This document shows, piece after piece, positions 40,701 through 49,459 of a stretch of DNA of 64,000 nucleotides; positions within the stretch are counted from its first letter, which is position 1, and each line of letters starts with the position of its first letter. Source of the DNA: Flintibacter faecis (lineage in GTDB: Bacteria; Bacillota; Clostridia; Oscillospirales; Oscillospiraceae); contig NZ_JACOPN010000003.1 in the NCBI RefSeq assembly GCF_014287875.1, positions 307,452-371,451 of the forward strand, given 5' to 3'. The translations under genes were made by a program, and so were the position numbers. Under the pieces are notes generated by a model that made no database searches, had not been told where the DNA came from, and saw only the letters and a program-made list of their open reading frames with translations.

Positions 40701-42889
40701 GAGCCGTCCTCAATCCGCGCAATTCTGAAGGTCGCACCAGCGAGGCCGAGGCCGCTGTAGCTATCCAGCTTCACCAGACGGAAGCTGGGCTTCTGGGTGT
40801 TGGTGAACACGAACTGGGCATTTTCGTTACCGTTAATCTGGATGACACGAGTGGCGTCATCAATCAGGTAGCCATCCGGCGCGGCCAGCTCCGTCACCTT
40901 GTAGGCACCAGGCTCCAGATCGGTCAGGTCGATCTCGCCATTTGCGTCGGTGGTGTACTCCTTGGAGAAGGTACCGCCGACAAGCTCAATACGGAACCGC
41001 GCGTTGGGCAGAGGCTCCAAGGTGGTGCTGTCCAGCTTTACAAGATGGATACCCGGCTTCTGATCATTGAAGAAGATTAACTCCAGAATGCCATCGGAGC
41101 CTTCCAGCTCAATCTGCTGGGGAGTGGAATTGATGATGTGAGAGGAGTCGGTAGCGACTTCCTTTACAAGGTAGGTGCCGGGATCCAGATCGGTTAACAG
41201 GATCTCGCCGAATTCATCAGTCTGGAAGGTGCCCAGAGACTGTGCATCTTTGGAAATTTCAAAGGAGATATTGGGCAGAGCCTCGTGAGTCTTAGAGTCA
41301 TACTTGATCACACGCAGGCCGGGTTTCTCCTCGTTCACGATAGGAATTTCCACAGTGTCGCCGGAGATGACGGTTGCGGTATAGACTTCATCGGATTTGA
41401 TATAGCCGGCAGGCGCTGCGATCTCCTGGATGCGGTAAGCGCCAGGCTTAATCTCGGTGAAAACAGCAGCACCGGCATAATTGGTTTCTCCGGTATATAC
41501 GGCACCGGACTCAATGTGCTCGATTCGAATCACGGCACCGGGCAGCTGCATACCGGAGTCGGAGTACTTCTTCACCATTAGGTTGCCATACGGAGCATTT
41601 TCAAAAGTTACCGTAGCCTGCTTGCCGTACTCAACTTTGACATTCTGGGCGGGTTCCTCGCTAAGCAGGTAGCCATTAGGGGCTTCGCGCTCATAGACGG
41701 TGTAGTTGCCGGCCAGAGTAAGAGGGATAACGATTTGGCCCTTGGAGTTGGTGGCAAAGGTTCCGACCGATGCGCCTTCGGGATCAACCACTTCAAACAT
41801 CGCGCCCTTCAGGGGGATGGTCGTGCCTTCCTCGTACTTGAGGATTTTCAGGCTGGTCTCGGTGGGTTCCTCTTCAGGGGTGTCGGTGTAGTTGCTGTAT
41901 GCCGTCAGAGCCAGAGGCGTGGTCGGATCGGTATCGCACATGTATTTTTGCAGGTTGCCATACTTGTCCTTCTCGGCGCACACAGCGTAGTAGATGGCGT
42001 ACTTATAGACATTGGTACGAAAGCTCAGTTGGACGCTGCCGCTCTGTCCATCGACTGCGCTGGCAGGATACAGGACCTTGAACTGTCCGGCATATCCCTT
42101 TCCGGTGGCCTTGGTGGTGATGACATCAATTTCCTTGTTGTCCATATCAACGATCTTCGTGCCGGCAGGAACCGCAGAGGGATCGCTAAAGGCAACATTT
42201 ACAGCGTAGTTGCACACCCAGGTTTCAGAAGTGACCGTGAAGATCTGCTGGAGATATTCCTGACCATTGATGGTTGCAGGATAGGCGGTCTCCTGGTCGG
42301 CTTCCACCGTGACATTAGGAGAAAGGACAGTGCTCCATACGGTGCCGCGACGGTAGATATCCTTCACGGCTGCCAGCATCTTATTGGCACGCTCCAGCTC
42401 CACTCCGGTCAGATTGGGGTTGACCTTCATGTTGTTGATATCCCAGTTGGGCAGCAAGTACGCCCAGAGCGCCATTTTGGTCGCATAGTATGCCTGATAC
42501 TTATTCTCCAGCTTGAGTTCGCTCAGACTGCGATGGGGATAGCCATTTGCAATGATGCCCATGACTTTGGGATCACTGCCGATTTCGTTGGCGAGGTACT
42601 TGATGCTCTCACCGGGAGCAACAGTCTGAGGTACACCCTTGATATTGGGGTTGACGCAGTACGCAGGGATTTCTTTCGTCTGACCGTTGCGATCCACATA
42701 GTTGTAGTAGGTATAGATCAGCTCACGCACTCTGCCGTTGATCGACAGGTAACTGAGCTTCTGCTCGCCGTTGTAGATGTTGACTTCTCCAAGCGCCTCT
42801 TCGACAGAACCGGCTGCCAGAGCTGTGCCTGGAAACATACCAAGCATCATGACAACTGCGAGAAGCATCGAAACAACTCGTTTTTTCAT
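37706..42889 (-). CDS. Giant Cna-B repeat surface adhesin with thioester-like N-domain
   Basis: A 1727-residue protein. Signal peptide 1-25. Residues ~30-330 resemble the thioester (TQXA) adhesin domain: AYCVN gives Cys78 and YQAYYATKMALW (131-142) lies at the Gln segment, though the usual TQ position has Lys138. Thirteen Cna-B/SpaA modules fill ~344-1547, each starting like VKLDS and ending with an E-AP-GY and F-N pattern. A C-terminal beta domain (1548-1716) ends in LPKTGY as the last six residues, with no membrane anchor after it. A sortase gene lies three genes upstream. GGAGG precedes the ATG. It is probably a long fibre for contact with cells or host surfaces. Confidence 0.85.
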   Translation of the reverse strand: MKKRVVSMLLAVVMMLGMFPGTALAAGSVEEALGEVNIYNGEQKLSYLSINGRVRELIYTYYNYVDRNGQTKEIPAYCVNPNIKGVPQTVAPGESIKYLANEIGSDPKVMGIIANGYPHRSLSELKLENKYQAYYATKMALWAYLLPNWDINNMKVNPNLTGVELERANKMLAAVKDIYRRGTVWSTVLSPNVTVEADQETAYPATINGQEYLQQIFTVTSETWVCNYAVNVAFSDPSAVPAGTKIVDMDNKEIDVITTKATGKGYAGQFKVLYPASAVDGQSGSVQLSFRTNVYKYAIYYAVCAEKDKYGNLQKYMCDTDPTTPLALTAYSNYTDTPEEEPTETSLKILKYEEGTTIPLKGAMFEVVDPEGASVGTFATNSKGQIVIPLTLAGNYTVYEREAPNGYLLSEEPAQNVKVEYGKQATVTFENAPYGNLMVKKYSDSGMQLPGAVIRIEHIESGAVYTGETNYAGAAVFTEIKPGAYRIQEIAAPAGYIKSDEVYTATVISGDTVEIPIVNEEKPGLRVIKYDSKTHEALPNISFEISKDAQSLGTFQTDEFGEILLTDLDPGTYLVKEVATDSSHIINSTPQQIELEGSDGILELIFFNDQKPGIHLVKLDSTTLEPLPNARFRIELVGGTFSKEYTTDANGEIDLTDLEPGAYKVTELAAPDGYLIDDATRVIQINGNENAQFVFTNTQKPSFRLVKLDSYSGLGLAGATFRIARIEDGSHYLDRVTDTKGEINISDLEPGIYSVVEMDAPEGYVKDSREYHVELFPGQNSELVVSNDRMPNLEILKTDAITGKPVAGVTFTVKRVDSSTLTTVTSDENGRCYLEKLMPGVYEIWEQSVPDGYLLNEAHQMITLFPNRTGTVQFQNYPKPTLTVNKIDSITGDPIKGAKFNVTFRSDKTSTGEIRDLGTYYSDENGQFFIDKLDDGWYTITELEPAAGYSIKDPTSQQVYVEAGRGKVVTFENTPLSAIIVKKVDSSTGDPLQGAWFRVRFLGGTSGTGGTVIAERQTSSNGTFILTGLKAGTYVIEEISAPDGYVLSENDIQTVYLSGNEQDVITVTFGNEAKGSVLIKKIDAITREPLSDVEFMVTESNGTVVGNRNGKYVTDSVGTILIDGLDPNTTLVIKEVRAKSGYVLDDTPQTVKVRSHEVVTVEFRNQPLGGLRIVKLDSVTRKPLAGVEFRVAYADGSYVPDEGGKLSSNGIYRTDENGEILISGIVGTLVVTETKTISGYVIDEETRSQTVVIDPDDLQTLTFYNRPAGGLQIIKSDEDTGARIKGVKFEVRKINGEILGTYTTDRNGVISIPNAENGWYTITELKAADGYALDATPANACVKDGETTTVEITNQRMASIMIHKIDAATGAGIYGVKFVLYDSGKNPIGEYTTDQDGYIYIDDELVPGKYYLRELEAADGYIRDEQYKTVYVERGKCAQIEWENSAVTGQIQIRKYSSEDNTVTGQLAGTPLEGAVFEITQARSGKVVGYIVTDARGVAASGPLPLGRYFVTEVSAPKYYQLSGEKMEAEIEYPSQIIKLSAYNKPAALGVTIKKSGNYEVQSGQAMSYDFSGIANTSNVALNHFFWHDRIPTDATRALSISTGTYNARLYYKVTFKTNLNDYRTLASNLLTSNNYSLSLNAATLRLVQGEYVTDVRFEFGTVPSGFSSVVKPTMRVQVLGTVSNGYQIINRADVGGQYLNEWQTAKTTWVTTVRRFNTTPLPKTGY
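38249..41860 (-). repeat. Array of 13 Cna-B coding repeats
   Basis: Thirteen units of about 85-100 codons, similar in protein but diverged in DNA, so the array is old rather than a recent tandem expansion. Each has the Lys of the first strand (I-K-D), a central DxNG turn and the E-AP-GY segment from which internal isopeptide bonds form in Cna-B domains. Confidence 0.8.
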
Positions 42890-43010
42890 TTTGATTGACC
42901 TCCGTGCTTATTATCGTGAATGCATAAAGCATTCTTGGGTTGGATCGGTATGGAAAAAGGCAGTGTGCGTATTTCAGCACACTGCCTCCGCAGGGAACAA
43001 TATTCAGTTT

Positions 43011-43856
43011 TCATTTTACGGAGATGTAATATTCCGTGTACTGGAAGGCTCCGTCACAATAGACATCCCATGACTCAAAGGCGTACTCGCCGGGAGGGCA
43101 GGAATTGAAAAGTTCGACGATCTGGTCGGAACGCCAGGGCCAGAAGCTGTTGGCTGCCACGCTTTCGGGAATAGACAGCTTCACGGTCACAAGAGGGCTG
43201 CCATCCGCTCTGGTTACGGGCTTTCCGTTCTGCCAGGTCTGCGGATTGTCGCCGATGGCGTTATAGAGGGTGTACTGCATGCGACGGGTCTCAAAGAGGT
43301 TGCGCACGAACATGTACTCCTTACCACCGGAAGTGAAGTGGTTCGCCTCGGGTTCGGGCAGAGTCGGCTGATCCAGCAGGCTCCAGTCACAGGTGGGGTC
43401 CGGCAGGGTGTCAGTTTCCTGCGTAGCGAACATACTGTTCTGGTACTTGCTCACATCGGTGATCTCATACACATAGCCGTCGCTGCAGGGGATCTTGTCG
43501 CCCGCCTTGGGCTCGGGCATGACATCCGCCTGTGTGTAGTCAGCTTTCTTAGCTCCCACTGCCACGCTCTGCGTCTTCGCGGGAGCTGTGCCGGTATACG
43601 GCTTATCGCTCTCAATCTGGACACAGCCGTTGGTGCTGTCCCAATGAACATTGAAACCAACCGCCTTGCCGATATCGCGGAGCATCACATAGTTGTTGCC
43701 GTTGATAGCGTATGCGGTCATCTTCACTTCCTGACCATCGACAAAGAACCGATGGCTGCTCAGCTCAGCAACGACGCCGGCCGCATAGGCCACGGAGCCG
43801 CCAAAGAGCATGGTGCCGACCAGAAGACCGGCGATAAAGGATCCGATTCTCTTCAT
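43011..43856 (-). CDS. Secreted stalk-domain (copper amine oxidase N-like) protein
   Basis: A signal peptide (MKRIGSFIAGLLVGTMLFGG) is followed by the stalk-domain pattern FFVDGQEVKMTAYAINGNNY, VMLRDIGKAVGFNVHWD. The C-terminal half is soluble with several Trp and Cys and no anchor. GAGGTG precedes the ATG. It sits between the adhesin and the RHH gene in the surface locus and may bind the cell wall or stabilise the adhesin. Confidence 0.75.
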   Translation of the reverse strand: MKRIGSFIAGLLVGTMLFGGSVAYAAGVVAELSSHRFFVDGQEVKMTAYAINGNNYVMLRDIGKAVGFNVHWDSTNGCVQIESDKPYTGTAPAKTQSVAVGAKKADYTQADVMPEPKAGDKIPCSDGYVYEITDVSKYQNSMFATQETDTLPDPTCDWSLLDQPTLPEPEANHFTSGGKEYMFVRNLFETRRMQYTLYNAIGDNPQTWQNGKPVTRADGSPLVTVKLSIPESVAANSFWPWRSDQIVELFNSCPPGEYAFESWDVYCDGAFQYTEYYISVK

Positions 43857-43918
43857 TTTCTTTCACCTCATCAAGTGTATTCCAGCCACTCTCTGCGGGG
43901 GAAAGGCGTAGGGATGAA

Positions 43919-44104
43919 TTACTGATTGCAGTAGGCCTGGAGGCCACGCAGGAAGATGTCTTCCTTGGTTGCCCGCCTGTTCTTAACCAGATCTCTCATC
44001 TGGTCATAGGACTCGCGAGGCAGGCGCAGCCGAATGGCTACGCTGGACTCGGTGGGGATGGGCTTGGTACGACTCTCACGATTGCGGGGCTTATTGGTTT
44101 TCAT
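43919..44104 (-). CDS. Ribbon-helix-helix DNA-binding protein, 61 aa
   Basis: ATG at 44104 behind GGAGG. A basic N-terminus, then VAIRLRLPRESYDQMRD and KEDIFLRGLQAYC: one beta strand and two helices, the CopG/MetJ fold. It is placed between the sortase and stalk-protein genes, suggesting local regulation or an accessory role in transfer. Confidence 0.65.
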   Translation of the reverse strand: MKTNKPRNRESRTKPIPTESSVAIRLRLPRESYDQMRDLVKNRRATKEDIFLRGLQAYCNQ

Positions 44105-44122
44105 AGTGTTCCTCCAGTTCAT

Positions 44123-44908
44123 TTATCGAATCTCTACTGCCTGCACGCACAGACGCAGAGAGGGCTGGTTAGCGATACAAGTGATCAAGGTAATTCGGTT
44201 ATCTCCCATCTCATTCAGATACGAATAGTCGGTATAGGAGATGGACCCGACAAAAGTCACTTGGTAGGTCTTGGTGCCGATCGCGGTCTTGTACTCCACG
44301 ATGTCACCGATCTTCACATTCTTCAGCTTAGCAAAATAGGCATGGCTGCCACGATTGTGGCCGAACAGACCAATGTTGCCGGTATAGATGCCAGACGAGG
44401 TATAGTGACCAGCTCCTTTGGACATTGAGCTGTCAGTAGCGCCTTCATACACCTTGCAGCTCAGGCTGACACGGTCAATCGAGACTTTGCCGATGCTGCC
44501 ATCTTTCTGTTTCAGATCAGTAATGGTGACAGAGGGCTGATACGGAACTTCGATTAGGCTGCCACCAGAGATGATGCTGGAATTGCTGAAATCGGACTCC
44601 GGATATACAGTCGTTGCGGATCCACCGCTCAGGCCATACTGGATACCGCTGCTCAGATAGGGGTTATTGAGCGAGGTCTCCAGGAACTTCTGGCTTAGGC
44701 CGTACTGGATTTCTGGAATGTCGTAGTCGATCTGGTTGCGGGCACCGTAGTTGTAGCCGGCATCATACAGATCCTCGTAGTTGGTGCTGCCGTAGTAGAC
44801 GGGATTGGCCGAGGTTTCGAACGAGTAGTCTGCGGCACTGGCAGAGCTCGCCATGCCGAGGGCCATAGTCAACATGCAGCACAGGGTCAAAATGCGTTTG
44901 AGTTTCAT
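44123..44908 (-). CDS. Sortase
   Basis: A 261-residue protein with a signal peptide (1-26) and a Tyr/Ser/Gly-rich extension to ~115. The sortase core holds His184 in GLFGHNRGSHAYF, Cys244 in LITCIA and Arg252 in PSLRLCV, the catalytic triad. The TC motif with this spacing suggests class D-like. It should join the adhesin ending in LPKTGY to a wall or pilin nucleophile. The stop overlaps nothing downstream, while the start overlaps the 379-residue membrane-protein gene by four bases, so they are co-translated. Confidence 0.8.
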   Translation of the reverse strand: MKLKRILTLCCMLTMALGMASSASAADYSFETSANPVYYGSTNYEDLYDAGYNYGARNQIDYDIPEIQYGLSQKFLETSLNNPYLSSGIQYGLSGGSATTVYPESDFSNSSIISGGSLIEVPYQPSVTITDLKQKDGSIGKVSIDRVSLSCKVYEGATDSSMSKGAGHYTSSGIYTGNIGLFGHNRGSHAYFAKLKNVKIGDIVEYKTAIGTKTYQVTFVGSISYTDYSYLNEMGDNRITLITCIANQPSLRLCVQAVEIR

Positions 44909-46044
44909 ACGGGTTCCTCCTCAGTATCGGGTTCACCTTCCTGAGTGCCGATATCGACCTTGAACCAGTACTGGCCATTGACCGTGCCAACAGTATGCTC
45001 GACTGTGTTGTCATAGCAGTGGATGGCGATGGTCTGGCCGAACAGCTTCTTTGCGACTGCCTGATCCACTTCGACTGCGATCATACCTTCCGGAATATCC
45101 TTCAGGCGATCGATACGAAGTTCGGGGTCTTTGGTCTTCAGACGCAGTCGGCCGCACTTTTCATACTCGTTGCCTTTGCCCGTCGCTTTGTAGACTGTAG
45201 TATTCTTACGAAGCGTGAGGACGAGGAACAACAGTGCGGCCAAAAGGGCGGTTCCGCCGATAATGGAGATCACCAAGACCGCACCTTTGAAGGTGGGTTC
45301 CGCTTTCGTCGGTTCAATCTTGGTGCCCAGGTAGGTTACGGTATAGAGAATGCTGGAAATACCAGAGGATACGACAGTGCCTTTGTATTCGGCGGTCGTA
45401 ATATAGCCAGTTGCGACGGTAGAACTGGCAGAGCCCGAATAGGTGGCTACCGCAGAGTAAGTTGCCGGGACGAGCTCATCGCCGACCAGAGCAGTACTCT
45501 CAACGCTCCAAGTTACATTGGAGAGGCTCAGAGTTCTGCCATTCTTCTCTACGGTCTTATCGATGTAGGAAGAATCATTTCGGTCGAGGCCGGTGTAGTT
45601 CTTTGTCGCTGTCACAGTATAGGAACTGCGCTTATAGCCGGCTGCCTCCGTTTTGAGAGTGCTATGATCGAGCGAAAGTGTGCCGGAGGAGACTCCGTCA
45701 TCGTACTCGATCGTAGGTTTCAGCTCAGCAAGGATATCTTCGAGGTTCTTACTTGCGGTTGTGACAGTGACAACCTCGGTATGTGCGTTCTCTTCCTGGT
45801 AGCGCTGCTCTTCTTTGACAATATCGCTCATAGAATACAGGAATCCGTCATACTCGAAGTCGTCTTCATACAGGTCGGAGGGATCCTGATCCGGAAGAAG
45901 CGTATAGGTCTTGATGGCAAGCTGCTGGCCGTTCAGATTCTGGTAGGTGACATCGTCCGGAATGTACGATGTCGCGCTCGCTCCCATCGTCATGGATACT
46001 GCGACGACAAGAATGAGCATCAATGATGTGATTCGCTTTTTCAT
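44905..46044 (-). CDS. Secreted/membrane-anchored protein of the sortase locus, 379 aa
   Basis: ATG at 46044 has AAAGGG upstream. Signal peptide 1-25; an external Thr/Ser-rich domain to ~275; a membrane helix (VLVISIIGGTALLAALLFLVL, ~280-300); then a cytoplasmic domain of about 75 residues ending in Glu-rich sequence. It overlaps the sortase start, which suggests an assembly or chaperone role for the surface fibre. Confidence 0.65.
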   Translation of the reverse strand: MKKRITSLMLILVVAVSMTMGASATSYIPDDVTYQNLNGQQLAIKTYTLLPDQDPSDLYEDDFEYDGFLYSMSDIVKEEQRYQEENAHTEVVTVTTASKNLEDILAELKPTIEYDDGVSSGTLSLDHSTLKTEAAGYKRSSYTVTATKNYTGLDRNDSSYIDKTVEKNGRTLSLSNVTWSVESTALVGDELVPATYSAVATYSGSASSTVATGYITTAEYKGTVVSSGISSILYTVTYLGTKIEPTKAEPTFKGAVLVISIIGGTALLAALLFLVLTLRKNTTVYKATGKGNEYEKCGRLRLKTKDPELRIDRLKDIPEGMIAVEVDQAVAKKLFGQTIAIHCYDNTVEHTVGTVNGQYWFKVDIGTQEGEPDTEEEPV

Positions 46045-46072
46045 GGTTTTAACCCTTTCATAATTTGAGGCG

Positions 46073-46519
46073 TTACGCGACCGGGTCGGTCGGATACTCA
46101 CCTGTAGTAAGGCGGCCTTTGCCGCGCTTGTACTCGCTGATGCATTCTTTCAGCATGGTAAGGAGGTCTTCATAGGTCAAGCTCATCGATAGCCAAAGGC
46201 ATTGCCGGTACATATAGATCATGCTGTCATCCGCCAGGAAGACGGAATGCCAACCTGTGACCGACACCAGATTCAGCTCATTCGCGATGCTGTGCATCTG
46301 TTTCTCATTGATATCCGCGAGCAGAAGTTTGTCTGCAACTATGATGGATAGGATGGGATAGCTTCGGATCATGGAGACAAGGACGATGCATTCGATATCA
46401 TCGTCCTTGTGGATGGCAACGTATGTGTCACCATACTGCTCCACGATATTGAGGCATGACCGAATGACCTCCCTGCAGTGTTCATCGATCGCATCGCGGC
46501 TGCTGGGAGAATAGTTCAT
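46073..46519 (-). CDS. Hypothetical protein, 148 aa
   Basis: Mixed alpha/beta with ECIVLVSMIRSYPILSII and KLLLADINEKQMHSIANEL, a pattern like small YbjN-type or chaperone folds. Six bases from the upstream stop. The family was not recognised. Confidence 0.5.
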   Translation of the reverse strand: MNYSPSSRDAIDEHCREVIRSCLNIVEQYGDTYVAIHKDDDIECIVLVSMIRSYPILSIIVADKLLLADINEKQMHSIANELNLVSVTGWHSVFLADDSMIYMYRQCLWLSMSLTYEDLLTMLKECISEYKRGKGRLTTGEYPTDPVA

Positions 46520-46525
46520 GTTGGG

Positions 46526-47512
46526 TTACCTCAATCTGGTATGGCGCTTAATGATTCTGGTGATAAATCCAAGCGCAATACCGTTTTCTTCATCGACCCT
46601 TGTGACGCGGAAACTGACCGTATCCAATCTGCTGGGCATGTCGATGGAGCGATACAGCTTCGTTTTGGCATTGACACCCGCTTGAAGACGGACGAAGAAA
46701 ACGCGGTCTTTCACACCGGTAACAACGCCGAAGTAGTTGGAGTTGGGGACGATCTTCTCCAAGGCTGCCCGATCCGGGTTTTCAGAGGCGTCCTTGATTG
46801 AGAGGTTGACTGCGTAAGTGTCACGCTGCTCGTTGTATGTCACATCGAGAACTCTTGCGACAACCAGATCGCCTGTGGAGTGGAGATCCGCAATATCAGA
46901 AAACCATTCCCAGGACACGTTGCGTGCGTAAATTTCCGTATCAACGCCGCACGCTTCTACCATCATCGTGTTATTCCCAACGGTAAGGACTCGGCATGCC
47001 ATAAGGATGCCGGGCTTCACACGCCCTGAAGCGTAGTAGCGCTTTTGCCGTTGCAACATGGCAGCTTTACGGGACCCGATTGCAACGCGCTCTTTGAAAT
47101 CGACACCAGCTGGGATAAAGTCGATCGTAGCGCCAAGCATCCGCCCAATTTGGACTCGGACACTTCGAGGGATCGGTTCATCTTCTGGCCATTCGATCAG
47201 AGTCATCTCGCGAACGGGGATTTTGACACAGAGTCCCTCGAAATCAATGGGAACGATTGGCATGCCATTTTCGGTATAGGTCATCCCTGCGCTTACGATT
47301 CCAGTCAGGATCTGCTGTCTTCGCACTGCGCCAGCAAGATAGCCCCATTTCGCTTCTTCACTATCCTCGCGTGTGACGCCACGTTCCAGATCATTCAGTT
47401 CAAGAAGATCCTCACTACCCTGACGGCGTGGCATCTGTGCAGGGGCCTTTTCAACAGGGATGGTTTCCTGAGCGGTCTCTTCAACGGCTTCAGTAACTTT
47501 CTTCTTAGGCAT
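46526..47512 (-). CDS. Conserved transfer-region protein, OB/S1-like
   Basis: A 328-residue protein with a Glu/Thr/Pro-rich start and a body that reads like OB or S1 repeats (GILMACRVLTVGNNTMMV, GDLVVARVLDVTYNEQ, YFGVVTGVKDRVFFVRL). Such a protein regularly follows VirD4 in Clostridial elements in my experience; its role may be DNA or RNA binding in transfer. GGAGAAG precedes the ATG. Confidence 0.55.
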   Translation of the reverse strand: MPKKKVTEAVEETAQETIPVEKAPAQMPRRQGSEDLLELNDLERGVTREDSEEAKWGYLAGAVRRQQILTGIVSAGMTYTENGMPIVPIDFEGLCVKIPVREMTLIEWPEDEPIPRSVRVQIGRMLGATIDFIPAGVDFKERVAIGSRKAAMLQRQKRYYASGRVKPGILMACRVLTVGNNTMMVEACGVDTEIYARNVSWEWFSDIADLHSTGDLVVARVLDVTYNEQRDTYAVNLSIKDASENPDRAALEKIVPNSNYFGVVTGVKDRVFFVRLQAGVNAKTKLYRSIDMPSRLDTVSFRVTRVDEENGIALGFITRIIKRHTRLR

Positions 47513-47527
47513 TTTTCTTCTCCTTTC

Positions 47528-49459
47528 CTAGAAGAGTTCATCCGCATTCACGACCTTGCGAGTTGTGCTGCGTGGTGGCTTCCCAGGTGGTTTCTTCTGG
47601 GAACCAACATTAGCTTTTTCTGCCGGTATGGCCGCGGTTACGGATGGTGAAGATACACCGCTGGCAGATACAGAGGAAGCCTGACTGCTTTTCCAGTCAG
47701 GCTCGTGTAAGATTGCCTTGCGGCTCTTCAGTTTTTTATAGTCCGGATGCAGGGAGTAGTCAAAGCGCTTGGCTCGCATGACTTTCTGACCTCTTATGAA
47801 AATCAGGACCTGATCCGGGGGTAAACGCAAGACCTCATCAGGGGTAAGCAATGGGCGCCGGCCAAGTGAGTTGGTCTTACGGAATCTTGGGGTATAATCG
47901 GTAATGTGCATGGTGTTGAGTTCCCGCATCGTACCTTCCACTTCGACTGATGCTGTTCCAATGCGGTCGCTGAAGTACTCAGCGGTCAGCATATCTGTGC
48001 ATCCGAGAAAAACCGTGCTGTCACAGGCACCGAGGATCTCTTGCCATTGATCATCTGGGTATCGGTTGCGCATCTGGCCGACATTTTGGAAAAAGACAGC
48101 AACGGAGCAACCTCTTGAACGGATGGTAGAGCATTTTTTAGTGAAATCGGGGATAAGGCAGCAGTTGGGAAACTCATCAAGGATGAATTTTACCTTTGGG
48201 TGCAGCATCCCGCCCTCACAGTAAGCATCGGCATAGCGGATCAGACGAATGAACAGGAAGCTAAAAAACAAGGAGCTGAGGAAATCATAAGTGCTATCCT
48301 GATCGGAGACGATGCAGAAATATGCGCACTTTTGTTTACCGGGCAGCTCCAGGTCGATCTCATTGTAGGAGGTGATATTCCGCACCTGCTGGGCTTGCAG
48401 AACTGCCAGCTTGCTTCCGAGGCCGATGATAACACTCGTGCGAACGGTTTCGCTCGATTGCCTGAAGATTGCGTAGGGCGCAGATGCAGGTGATGGAGGA
48501 AGCAGCTCTCCCGTATATTGGTTCGCGTGCTCGTGGCTAATGCTGGCCATCATATCAGATAAGCCCTTTTCGGTTTGAGTATAGAGAAGGTCATACACCG
48601 TCGCGATGTTCCGCTTTTCCGGAGGCATCTCCAACGCAACATAGAGAACAAGCGCTTTTAGAAGGTTGAGTTCTGCGTTGTACCAGAACGCGTCTTTCGA
48701 ATCACCGCTAGTGTTCTGGAGTACAATGTCGGCAAAGGTCTGGGCCATGAGCTCACTTGATCCGACTTCACCAAGACAGTTCCAGGAGTCGCTATGATCC
48801 ATTTCAACAAGGTTGAAGACTTTGACAATATATCCGTTCTCACGGAGATACTCGCCCATGGATTCATATAGTTCGGATTTTGGATCAGTCAGGATCACGC
48901 TCTCACCACGCTTGACCGCTTGCAAAACGAGGTTTCGTGAGATGGCTCTGGATTTTCCCGTACCGGAAGATCCGCATACGGCAAGATTTGCGTTGAGACG
49001 GGTATCCTTTGGAAGCGTCAGGACTTGACCATCCGGGAGCATCCCAAGGATGTCTTGGCTGGTCCTTTTTGCACTCGTCACCTCAAAGCATGCAGATGCC
49101 TCTTTGGGTGACATGAAGCTTGCCGTTCCGTAGCTTCCAGAATTCGATACGGTCAGATTGCGATCAGAGTCTGTCACACCATTTTGGCCCCATCCAATTC
49201 GGAGTCCAAATACACAGAGTACGGCAATGCCAAGGACTACAACCCCAATGGCAATGAGTCCTTCTGGAAAGTGAAACAGCGCTCGAACCACTTCGCTGAT
49301 CTGCGAGGATGGAAGCCCTGGCGAAGTACGATAGTCACTACCCGCCGCTTTCCAAGCATTGATGTTAATAATGAATTGCGCAATGATACCAGCAGCGTAA
49401 AGCACGCAAGGAATCAGGACGGCAAGGCTAAGTGCTATTTTCAGTTTTCTTTTATCCAT
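47528..49459 (-). CDS. virD4: VirD4/TraG-type coupling ATPase
   Basis: A 643-residue protein. Two N-terminal membrane helices (about 8-31 and 66-86) precede the ATPase, with Walker A GSSGTGKS (163-170) and Walker B FILDEFPN. The region SYGTASFMSPKEA and the C-terminal YTPRFRK segment are typical for the family. It would carry the relaxase-DNA complex to the channel. The C-terminus is a basic Ser/Pro-rich tail. Its start overlaps the upstream gene by eight bases. Confidence 0.9.
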   Translation of the reverse strand: MDKRKLKIALSLAVLIPCVLYAAGIIAQFIININAWKAAGSDYRTSPGLPSSQISEVVRALFHFPEGLIAIGVVVLGIAVLCVFGLRIGWGQNGVTDSDRNLTVSNSGSYGTASFMSPKEASACFEVTSAKRTSQDILGMLPDGQVLTLPKDTRLNANLAVCGSSGTGKSRAISRNLVLQAVKRGESVILTDPKSELYESMGEYLRENGYIVKVFNLVEMDHSDSWNCLGEVGSSELMAQTFADIVLQNTSGDSKDAFWYNAELNLLKALVLYVALEMPPEKRNIATVYDLLYTQTEKGLSDMMASISHEHANQYTGELLPPSPASAPYAIFRQSSETVRTSVIIGLGSKLAVLQAQQVRNITSYNEIDLELPGKQKCAYFCIVSDQDSTYDFLSSLFFSFLFIRLIRYADAYCEGGMLHPKVKFILDEFPNCCLIPDFTKKCSTIRSRGCSVAVFFQNVGQMRNRYPDDQWQEILGACDSTVFLGCTDMLTAEYFSDRIGTASVEVEGTMRELNTMHITDYTPRFRKTNSLGRRPLLTPDEVLRLPPDQVLIFIRGQKVMRAKRFDYSLHPDYKKLKSRKAILHEPDWKSSQASSVSASGVSSPSVTAAIPAEKANVGSQKKPPGKPPRSTTRKVVNADELF

